This document shows, in pieces, positions 17,336 to 24,289 of a stretch of DNA of 64,000 nucleotides. Position numbers and translations under genes: made by a program. Origin of the DNA: JANPLN01 sp043757265 (GTDB lineage Bacteria > Bdellovibrionota > Bdellovibrionia > Bdellovibrionales > JAGQZY01). The DNA lies in assembly GCA_043757265.1 (NCBI GenBank), contig JAYUQP010000027.1, forward strand, positions 35,317 to 99,316. The letters run 5' to 3'. The notes beneath the pieces are model-generated. The model ran no database searches. It saw only the letters and a list, made by a program, of their open reading frames with translations, and was not told the DNA's origin. Within the stretch, counting starts at the first letter, position 1. Every line of letters starts with the position of its first letter.

Positions 17336-18993
17336 CAGTCGGAATCCTCCTCAACAATTTGCATCACGGTAAACAATATATAATTTGGTTTGTTATTATT
17401 AATAATCGCTTTAGCCGCGATCTCGTACCTCTCGGAACCTTGCGATGGAAGTTCGTTTGTATGCGCATTGTTAGGATTTTGCACGCAAGTGGCTAATAGA
17501 TCTTTGAGTGACTCGTACAGTGACTTATCAGTCAGCTCCGAGATAGACATTTGTAAAACCCGCCCTCCATCAAATAGGGGATGGCCTTCGAGTGCCGGAT
17601 TTAGCGCAATAAACTGCTGGGTCTGAGGATCTAAAGCAAAAGCGGGCACCGGAAACATCTTTACAACTTCGTAGGCTTCCACCGACTTATCAGACTGGGC
17701 GGCCACCTTATCAGTGCCCGAGAAATCTGCGTTGATCCGCGAAAGCGCGCTATTAATATTCGCAATCAGTTTTTGGAATATGGGCAATTGAAATGTAATT
17801 TGAATATTGCTACTTCCTTCACTTAACGAACGATCGATTTCGCGATTTAAATTTTTAAGTGGATAGATTATGAGGCGGTACTGAATAGCAAAGACAACGG
17901 CTCCAATCAAACACGCGATGAGAAAAATTTGGATAAATAAACTAAGAATTCTGCCAAAATCCACGGCCAACGGATCTACGTTGTAAATCACAATGGCGTA
18001 GGCTTTTACGGTAGAATCACCGATATCTGCGTTGAAAAATTTAATTGGCACGCTGGCAGCAACTTGGCCGTCGTTGATGAGGTCAACCTGTTCGCTATAG
18101 CTGTTTCGTAAAGCGATCACAAACGGATCCTTCAGAAATTGACCCATCTGATTTGCTGGTGCGAGAATCGCTCCGCTTTGTCCAGAGATAATGAGAGCTT
18201 TATCCACACCCGACTCGCGCACGATAAAATCTGTGGTCAGAGAAAGTTCGGAGTCTTCAGCAAGAGCCTTGCGATTCATCTGCGCAAGGTTGCGCGCCAT
18301 GGTGAGCGCACGACGTTTGCTCTCGGTAAGCACGCTTTCACGGGTTAACTTTGCAAGCGGAAAGATGGCAAGAAAAGTTGTCAGAAAAATAAAGGCAATA
18401 GTGAAGCCAGCTAAAATGTGTTTGAAGTCGAACTTTTCTGCAGCCTTGTAGATCGGTGGCATAGCAACGTCATCTATATACTGCTCAGCGCGGTCTTTAA
18501 TTATTTCCATCAGCTTTGGCTGCTCGTAAACAGGGGCTTGGGCTGGCTGCTGTGCTGCTGAGGCATCACTCATCATCAGCGAGTGGGGATCGTGTTGCAG
18601 TTGCAAAGCTGTATTCCCCTGTGCAGAGAAGTGTGATGAAGTTGTACTTAAAGCTCTGGATGGTAGAGCTTTGTTTAACTTTTGATCCGCGAAGACAACG
18701 TTATCGGGCAGTTGAAATATGGTGAAAATTGTTTGATGAATTAAAACTTTGTCGCCTGTTTTGAGTCCGTGATTTTGAACCTGAATCCCATTGACGAAGG
18801 TGCCGTTGCTTGATTTTAGGTCGGAAATAATAACTTTGTCATTAGTCACAAAGATCTGTGCGTGGTTTTTTGAGACGCCATTATCGGCGAGTCGAATGCT
18901 TGCTTTTACCGAGCGTCCAAGGATGTTGTTGCCCTTGAGGAGGGGAAATATTTTTCCAGATTGGGCTCCATTGAGAATTTTAATGGCCCACAT
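17335..18993 (-). CDS. FHA-sensor-PAS membrane protein
   Basis: 552 residues. N-terminal FHA (~18-95: LGRS at 25, SKNH at 41, SNGT at 62). Then transmembrane helix 1 (~191-213), an extracytoplasmic stretch of ~135 residues of Cache-like size, transmembrane helix 2 (~349-372) and a short HAMP-like region. A PAS-like domain follows (~440-530, FPVPAFALDPQTQQFIALN). No kinase or cyclase output domain is present, so a sensed signal would have to pass through protein contacts. The first 14 bases overlap the DUF192 gene. Confidence 0.78.
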   Translation of the reverse strand: MWAIKILNGAQSGKIFPLLKGNNILGRSVKASIRLADNGVSKNHAQIFVTNDKVIISDLKSSNGTFVNGIQVQNHGLKTGDKVLIHQTIFTIFQLPDNVVFADQKLNKALPSRALSTTSSHFSAQGNTALQLQHDPHSLMMSDASAAQQPAQAPVYEQPKLMEIIKDRAEQYIDDVAMPPIYKAAEKFDFKHILAGFTIAFIFLTTFLAIFPLAKLTRESVLTESKRRALTMARNLAQMNRKALAEDSELSLTTDFIVRESGVDKALIISGQSGAILAPANQMGQFLKDPFVIALRNSYSEQVDLINDGQVAASVPIKFFNADIGDSTVKAYAIVIYNVDPLAVDFGRILSLFIQIFLIACLIGAVVFAIQYRLIIYPLKNLNREIDRSLSEGSSNIQITFQLPIFQKLIANINSALSRINADFSGTDKVAAQSDKSVEAYEVVKMFPVPAFALDPQTQQFIALNPALEGHPLFDGGRVLQMSISELTDKSLYESLKDLLATCVQNPNNAHTNELPSQGSERYEIAAKAIINNNKPNYILFTVMQIVEEDSD

Positions 18994-19321
18994 GCAGTGT
19001 GTCTCCTATTTTGAGTTTCTTTTGGGCCGCAAAACCAGCTGGCAGTTCCACAACATCTTTGGCCGACCACGCGGGCTTGCCCAAGCGCCACGGCTTGAGT
19101 TCGCTATCAATTCGACGGATGACTCCGCTTCGGTCCACATAAACAACGTCAATGGGGATCGACATAAAAAACGTATGGACCCAGTTGCATCGAGGAATAA
19201 ATAAACCTTCTTCATCCAATCGCTTCGTACCGATCAAACCTACAACACGTGAAACAAAACTGTTTGCAACACGCATTTTGTGACAAAGGACTTGCTCATT
19301 GGGCTTAAGGACTAACTTCAT
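18980..19321 (-). CDS. DUF192 family protein
   Basis: 113 residues with the family core GLFIPRCNWVHTFFMSIPID, then VVYVDRSGVI and the C-terminal VVELPAGFA and GDTL motifs. No signal peptide is evident, whereas many DUF192 proteins are exported. Function is not established. It overlaps tadC by 4 bases (ATGA) upstream and the first FHA gene by 14 bases downstream, so it is firmly part of this operon. Confidence 0.85.
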   Translation of the reverse strand: MKLVLKPNEQVLCHKMRVANSFVSRVVGLIGTKRLDEEGLFIPRCNWVHTFFMSIPIDVVYVDRSGVIRRIDSELKPWRLGKPAWSAKDVVELPAGFAAQKKLKIGDTLHVGH

Positions 19322-20220
19322 CCCTTGCCTCCGTACAAAAATTGGAGGGCGACGGGGGCAAACACCACAATAAAAACTGCGGGCAAAATAAACATAATCA
19401 ACGGAATAAGCATGGCTTGCGAAGCACGAGCTCCCGCTTTTTCTGCTCTCACAAATCGTTCGAGTCGCATTTGCGCTGAGTGTTCTTTTAACACCTCGCC
19501 CACGCTCGCGCCTGTGGCATCGGCATCGGTGAGAACATTCACAAAGCTTGTGGCTTCGGAAACATCAAGGCGATAAGCCATATCTTTGAGAGCCCTTTCG
19601 CGTGTACTTCCAAGACGAATATCGCGCAAAACTTTTTCGAGCTCTTGTGCGAGGACGCTGTCGGGTGCTTTTGTAGTAATTTTTTGAATCGCGCCAAAAA
19701 AGTCGGCTCCGGCCTGTGTAGAAAGCGCCAAAAGCTCAATAAAAAACGGAAGATCTATCACAACTGATTTCATACGTTTGTTTTTTTCAGCTCGCGCGTG
19801 AAAATCGGGAAGCATGTAACCGATGGGAGATAACATTACCAGTACGGCTGTGGGATATCCCAGCTGCAGTGCAAAGTTCAACAAGACGATGAGAACAGGA
19901 AACAGCACGCCCCAAAAAAGTTTAAGTCCGATGAATTCGTCCACCGAAACTTCTTCTTCCATGCCGGCGGTTACGATTTTGTAATCGATGTCTTTTCGCC
20001 ATTTTTCGCTCTTAAAACGAAGCGCGTACTTCATGGTAAATTGATGCACGAGCGGGCGCGAAAGATTGATGAGCGGAGATTTTGATTTTTTCGGCGCGTC
20101 GCCTGTGGCCCACGAAAGTGATTTACTTTCTTGGCTTGCTGCGAACAAAGAATACACCACCCAAAACGTAGAGGTGCCTGCTAAAAATAATCCTAAATAA
20201 AGTAACAAATCCATAGCCAT
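19318..20220 (-). CDS. tadC: TadC-like type II secretion F-domain protein
   Basis: 300 residues, membrane protein of the Tad (Flp) pilus platform. Helices lie near the N-terminus (~5-27), ~105-145 and at the C-terminus (~270-295). The central cytoplasmic GspF-type domain contains LSTQAGADFFGAI and ADATGASVGEVLKEHSAQMR. It normally pairs with TadB and the TadA ATPase, but neither is next to it here, so the remaining Tad genes must be elsewhere if the machine is complete. It starts the operon leading into DUF192 and the FHA genes, only 28 bases from the divergent maf gene. The ribosome binding site is not obvious, so the start could be 6 bases later. Confidence 0.82.
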   Translation of the reverse strand: MAMDLLLYLGLFLAGTSTFWVVYSLFAASQESKSLSWATGDAPKKSKSPLINLSRPLVHQFTMKYALRFKSEKWRKDIDYKIVTAGMEEEVSVDEFIGLKLFWGVLFPVLIVLLNFALQLGYPTAVLVMLSPIGYMLPDFHARAEKNKRMKSVVIDLPFFIELLALSTQAGADFFGAIQKITTKAPDSVLAQELEKVLRDIRLGSTRERALKDMAYRLDVSEATSFVNVLTDADATGASVGEVLKEHSAQMRLERFVRAEKAGARASQAMLIPLIMFILPAVFIVVFAPVALQFLYGGKG

Positions 20221-20248
20221 AAATTTTATTTGTGACTAAACTACCCAC

Positions 20249-20929
20249 ATGCTGAGGTTTGTGCTTGCCTCAAAATCACCACGTCGCCAGTTTTTTCTTC
20301 AAAAACGCGGGTACGTTTTTCACACCTTTCCAGTAGAAATATCGGAATTTCTTGATAAAAACCTGAGGGTTGAATTGGCTGTTGAGGACCTGGCAAAGCG
20401 CAAGGCCCAGGCTTTGATCGAGAGCCCAGAAGGCCTTAAAATGGATCCTAGCGTCGTGCTGTCGGCCGACACCATTGTTGTCTATAAAGATGAGATTTTG
20501 GGCAAGCCCAAGGACCAGCAAGACGCCTTCGAAACTCTGCAAAAACTCTCAGGCGATGTGCACCAAGTGATCACCGGTTACTGCCTGTGGAACACACAAA
20601 ACGGAAAAATTATTTTAGGTCATGGAACTTCGCAGGTGGAGTTTCGCCATCTTAACAAAGAAGAAATATGGGACTATGTAAAAAGCGGTGACCCTATGGA
20701 CAAAGCGGGGTCTTATGGAATTCAGAGCTTAGCGCGACAGCTGATTCGCAGTCAGCATCGCGAACTGAACGATGCCGAAGGTGCAGAATTGGGATCGACG
20801 TTTCGTTATCAGGGTGCTGACTTTGTAAAAAGCTTTACTGGGACGCTGGAGAACATTGCTGGTTTACCGATCGACGAGATCGAAGAGAAAATAAAATTAA
20901 GTGGCTGGCAGTTGCCAAAGAAGGGATAA
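20249..20929 (+). CDS. maf: Maf-like nucleotide pyrophosphatase
   Basis: 226 residues, slightly longer than the usual ~195. The family motifs are ASKSPRR at the N-terminus, the KRKAQAL lysine and the catalytic loop SADTIVVY. GSYGIQSLA and the closing GLPIDEI are also typical. Maf proteins hydrolyse non-canonical or modified NTPs and have been linked to septum control. It is followed 3 bases later by proC. Confidence 0.9.
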   Translation: MLRFVLASKSPRRQFFLQKRGYVFHTFPVEISEFLDKNLRVELAVEDLAKRKAQALIESPEGLKMDPSVVLSADTIVVYKDEILGKPKDQQDAFETLQKLSGDVHQVITGYCLWNTQNGKIILGHGTSQVEFRHLNKEEIWDYVKSGDPMDKAGSYGIQSLARQLIRSQHRELNDAEGAELGSTFRYQGADFVKSFTGTLENIAGLPIDEIEEKIKLSGWQLPKKG

Positions 20930-20932
20930 CCA

Positions 20933-21748
20933 ATGGTTCATGTACGAGGAAAAAAAGTAGGAATCATTGGTGCCGGAAATATGGGACAAGCCATCATCAA
21001 GGGTTTGGTGGAGTCGCAAAAAATCGAAGTGACAAATCTTTTCGTAACCAACCGCTCAACGGGAAAACTTGAAAAAGTAAAAAAACTTTTCAATGTTGAC
21101 TCGCTTGGAAACAACGAAGCACTGGTGGATTTTTGCGATGTGATTATTTTGGCAATGAAGCCGCAGGATATGCAGGAAGCGTTGGACCAATGCCGCAACT
21201 CGTTTGGCGTGCATCATGTCGTCATCAGTTTGGCAGCGGGCATGGATTTTATAGCTTTACGAAAGCTCATTCCCGAGGGTCATCTCACCCGAGTGATGAT
21301 GAACACTCCGGTTTTGATTCGCCAAGGGGTGATTGGTTACTGTTCCGAAAACGGTTTGTTTGAAACTTTGATAGAAGATTTATTTTCACCCTTAGGAACT
21401 GTTTACAAATTAGAAAACGGCGATCCGTTCGAAGCCTTTACAGTGGCGAGCTCCAGCGGTACGGGATTTATTTTCGAATTGATGAACTACTGGCAAGATT
21501 GGATCGAAGAGCACGGACTTGAGCCCGAAATTGCTCGCAGTATAATTGTGCAAACGTTTTTAGGAACGGCAGCACTGGCACAAACATCAACAGAAAATTT
21601 GGAAGAACTGCAAAACAAAGTGACTTCGCGAAAGGGCATGACCGCCGCAGGCCTTGAGTCGATGCGCTCTTTAGAAATTGAAGGGCTTCTGCGCATGAGC
21701 TTCGGCAAAGCCGCCCAACGCTACCGCGAACTCGGCAACGGCCGCTAA
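20933..21748 (+). CDS. proC: Pyrroline-5-carboxylate reductase
   Basis: Last step of proline synthesis, NAD(P)H-dependent. 271 residues. N-terminal Rossmann motif GIIGAGNMGQAI; conserved VILAMKPQ, ISLAAGM and TRVMMNTP; and the C-terminal active-site helix with TSRKGMTAAGLESM, a variant of the usual TSPGGTT signature. It lies between maf and the divIVA leader, possibly co-transcribed with both. Confidence 0.93.
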   Translation: MVHVRGKKVGIIGAGNMGQAIIKGLVESQKIEVTNLFVTNRSTGKLEKVKKLFNVDSLGNNEALVDFCDVIILAMKPQDMQEALDQCRNSFGVHHVVISLAAGMDFIALRKLIPEGHLTRVMMNTPVLIRQGVIGYCSENGLFETLIEDLFSPLGTVYKLENGDPFEAFTVASSSGTGFIFELMNYWQDWIEEHGLEPEIARSIIVQTFLGTAALAQTSTENLEELQNKVTSRKGMTAAGLESMRSLEIEGLLRMSFGKAAQRYRELGNGR

Positions 21749-22027
21749 ACGAAGGCTGAGGGGAAAAGAATCTACAGTTTCGACTGATGTCTTGGCTCGA
21801 AGGTTAAAATCGATGTTGTAGACTATTTAGGGCCTCTTTTGGTTTTGCATCTTTGTTCGCTATTACCTTCGCTACCGCCTTTCGGCGGCGGACCAAGGTC
21901 CTGAAATCATCCATGCCAGAGCTTTTTTACTCACGAAAGTCGTGGGTTCGTTGGTATCGTTACTTATGGGTTAGCCTTTGGGCCGGCTTTGAGTCGGCTT
22001 TCGGCAGACTCGCGATGAGCACATAAA
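21749..22027 (+). ncRNA. Structured leader region upstream of divIVA
   Basis: About 280 bases without a gene but with dense local pairing. One stem joins 21771-21776 to 21817-21822. Hairpins occur at 21875-21888 (CCGCC/GGCGG), 21890-21901 (GGACC/GGTCC) and 21932-21944 (CACGA/TCGTG). A region around 21980-22010 is rich in repeated GGCTTT/CGGCTTT. I could not match it to a known riboswitch, tmRNA, 6S RNA or RNase P RNA. It may be the divIVA 5' UTR, the proC 3' UTR or a separate small RNA. Confidence 0.35.
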
Positions 22028-22047
22028 TCAAAACACGGAGGTTTTGA
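22028..22047 (+). promoter_or_regulatory. Hairpin presenting the divIVA ribosome binding site
   Basis: A perfect 7-base stem (22028-22034 with 22041-22047) ends exactly at the ATG. Its 6-base loop is ACGGAG, and the first base of the 3' arm completes GGAGG. The Shine-Dalgarno is therefore held in the loop and stem edge, which could tune or gate divIVA translation. Confidence 0.5.
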
Positions 22048-22596
22048 ATGAGAATTGCCCCGATAGATATTACACATAAAACGTTTTCGAAAAAAATGCT
22101 GGGTATCGACCCTCAAGAAGTTTACGATTTTTTGCGTGATGTTGCAGATCAAATGGAAGAGCTCGTGCGCGATCGCCAACGCCTCAAAGAAGAACTAACC
22201 AAAAAAGAACTAGCTCTTGCTGAGTACATCGAGCGCGATCAAGCTTTACGCGCGACGATCCAGGCAGCTTCAAAAATGTCGGACCAATTTCGCGCCGACG
22301 CCGAAAAAGAATCGCAACTTATCATCAATGATGCTCGCCAACGGGCAGAAATGCTGATGAAGGATGCACGCGATTCGCTGAAAAAAATGTACTATGACAT
22401 CGCCGACCTGAAAAAAGCCCGCCTTCAATACGAAACAACATTGCGTTCTCTGATGCAGGCGCACATCACAATGCTCGATCAGGGCAAAAAACTTTTTCCG
22501 GAGACAACCTTGGTCGACAAACTGGATTTCATAGAAACCGAAACTCCCACCGAAGCCCCAGACACCATGCGCCCCACAATGATTGGCCAAGCCTAA
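22048..22596 (+). CDS. divIVA: DivIVA-like coiled-coil cell-pole/septum protein
   Basis: 182 residues. The N-terminal DivIVA signature is present (ITHKTFSKKMLGIDPQEVYDF), the membrane-binding head of this family. A long coiled coil follows (~35-150). The tail is rich in Thr/Pro/Glu. DivIVA proteins sense negative membrane curvature and recruit division or polar factors. They are typical of Gram-positives but also occur in Bdellovibrio. It follows proC across a structured leader; the first base of the ATG directly abuts a ribosome-binding-site hairpin. Confidence 0.88.
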   Translation: MRIAPIDITHKTFSKKMLGIDPQEVYDFLRDVADQMEELVRDRQRLKEELTKKELALAEYIERDQALRATIQAASKMSDQFRADAEKESQLIINDARQRAEMLMKDARDSLKKMYYDIADLKKARLQYETTLRSLMQAHITMLDQGKKLFPETTLVDKLDFIETETPTEAPDTMRPTMIGQA

Positions 22597-22636
22597 AATC
22601 GAACTTCGTCCGGATCGAGCTACCCCCGCAAAACCC

Positions 22637-22880
22637 AAAAAAGGTACGCCGTTCCTTTTAAGGTACGCCGTACGATTTGAGGTACGCCGTACCTTTTGGT
22701 TAAGAACCGCGTCAAAATCTAGCTCTTTAAACCATAAAAACCAGCTCCGAAAAAAGATAAACACTAAAGAGAGACCTAAGCTCTTTGTCCTTAATCGACA
22801 CCACTTTTTCGCCGTGATTTATGACGCGAATCTCAACCAAAAGGTACGGCGTACCTTAAAAGGAACGGCGTACCTTTTTT
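22637..22880. repeat. Palindromic AAAGGTAC element with a 37-base perfect inverted repeat
   Basis: The arms 22637-22673 and 22844-22880 are complementary at 37 of 37 bases. The unit GGTACGCCGTACC, itself nearly palindromic, recurs at 22643-22655 (one variant base), 22661-22673 and 22681-22693, and in reverse in the right arm. The third left unit and the following TTTTGGTT also pair with the right arm, so alternative folds exist. The ~150-base centre has its own hairpin (about 22766-22786). A further GTACG/GGTACC cluster lies at 22944-22959. No transposase gene is inside. The 394-base gap between divIVA and the MFS gene is mainly this element. Confidence 0.85.
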
Positions 22881-22990
22881 GATCTGGTCGCCGTGCTTTA
22901 TTCACGAATATCCGCGAGGCAAATTTGTTGGTTCCGGTTTCGTACGTTTTGGTACCTTTTGCGGGTGGGATCGGATATGAATAGCGGACC

Positions 22991-24220
22991 ATGTCTGATG
23001 CGAAAAAATCTCATGCAAAGCTTATTGTATTTTTGATCGTTTTTCTTGATCTCGTGGGTTTTGGAATTTTCATTACGCTAAGTCCGTTTTTAGCGCGGCA
23101 TTTTCAAGCATCTGAATTTGAAATCGGGCTTTTGATGGCCTCTTACTCGCTCATGCAGTTTTTATTTTCGCCATTTTGGGGACGACTGAGTGATCGCTGG
23201 GGACGGCGGCCGGTGTTGCTACTTAGCCTTGTTGGAGGAAGTTTGTCCTACCTTGGAACTGCCTTTGCCCCAACGCTAGTGAGTATGTTCATTTACCGAT
23301 CGTTGGCGGGTGCCTTCGCGGCAAACATTTCCACGGCTCATGCTGCAATGGCAGACCTCACTGACAAACAAAATCGAACAAGCGCCATGGGCATGATCGG
23401 CGCGGCTTTTGGTTTAGGCTTTATCATCGGTCCGTCGCTTGGCAGTTTGTTTGGCTACATCGGCCTTCAACTTGGCGATAAAGCTCCTTTTGGGATTTTC
23501 TTCCCCGCACTGATGGCCTTTGTGGTCACATCGCTTAATTTTGTTTGGGCCTATTTTTATTTACCCGAAACAAAAAGAGCCGACGAAGACGATCTTACTC
23601 AGGAAATTATTACACCAAAAAAAAATTCAGCTTTTATTGCCTACCTCATCGGTGTTTATTTTTTGGCAAGCTTCGCTATGCCACTCATGGAAGTGATGCT
23701 TTTTCCGTTCGTAGCAGATCGCTTCAATTGGGACTTTGTTACATCGGGCATTGGTTTTGCGGTGGTTGGTTTGGTGATGGTGTTTACGCAAGGATTTTTA
23801 GTGCGTCGTTTGATGCCCTTGTGGGGAGAGCGTCGTTTGCTCGTTGTCGGCATGGTTTTAATGGGCATCGCGTTTTATATGATTTCCCTTTCGCACACAG
23901 TTTCTTTTTTAGCAGTTGCTATGGTTTTTGTGGCCATCGGAAATGGGTTTTCGCGACCGGCATTGTTGGGTATTGTGAGCGTTGCCGCCCGCGATAACGA
24001 ACAAGGTAAAATCATGGGCGCTTCGCAAAGTGCAGCAAGCCTGGGTCGCATCTTAGGTCCAATTCTTGGCGGTTGGCTGTACACACAGTACGGAATGGAA
24101 AGCCCATTTTTAGCAGCAAGTCTTGTAACCGCGGTGGGCTTCATAGCTATTCTTTTTAAGTATTCGCAAATTCCTGATCAAAGAGCTACGGTGCCTGCTG
24201 GCGTCAAAAAGTCGTCGTAG
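22991..24220 (+). CDS. Major facilitator superfamily transporter
   Basis: 409 residues with about 12 transmembrane helices and the MFS signature between helices 2 and 3 (GRLSDRWGRRPVLL). It is closest in pattern to the tetracycline-efflux/TCR-type drug:H+ antiporters, also having LAGAFAANISTAHA and GPSLGSLFG. Substrate cannot be inferred; efflux is plausible. It is separated from valS by 69 bases without an obvious terminator. Confidence 0.88.
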   Translation: MSDAKKSHAKLIVFLIVFLDLVGFGIFITLSPFLARHFQASEFEIGLLMASYSLMQFLFSPFWGRLSDRWGRRPVLLLSLVGGSLSYLGTAFAPTLVSMFIYRSLAGAFAANISTAHAAMADLTDKQNRTSAMGMIGAAFGLGFIIGPSLGSLFGYIGLQLGDKAPFGIFFPALMAFVVTSLNFVWAYFYLPETKRADEDDLTQEIITPKKNSAFIAYLIGVYFLASFAMPLMEVMLFPFVADRFNWDFVTSGIGFAVVGLVMVFTQGFLVRRLMPLWGERRLLVVGMVLMGIAFYMISLSHTVSFLAVAMVFVAIGNGFSRPALLGIVSVAARDNEQGKIMGASQSAASLGRILGPILGGWLYTQYGMESPFLAASLVTAVGFIAILFKYSQIPDQRATVPAGVKKSS

Positions 24221-24289
24221 AAAAGGTCACCAAAAAGGTCGACGCCGAGAAGGCCATCGAGAAAACTATCGCTAAACAAGGAGCGCAAA

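Noticed and set aside
21749..22027. c-di-GMP (GEMM-I) riboswitch or other known RNA
   Set aside because: A c-di-GMP riboswitch RNA is known from Bdellovibrio, so I looked for its conserved GCAAAG-type core and receptor, and for 6S, SRP, tmRNA and RNase P landmarks. None were found.
22583..22882. 99-residue plus-strand frame and a similar minus-strand frame over the palindrome
   Set aside because: Both read through the inverted-repeat units; the repeated VRRT-like words are a by-product of the palindrome, and neither has a ribosome binding site.
24221..24289. Lys/Glu-rich frame between the MFS gene and valS (EKVTKKVDAEKAIEK)
   Set aside because: It reads as a helix in a shifted frame but has no start or ribosome binding site and ends before valS; a frameshifted MFS tail is possible but unsupported.
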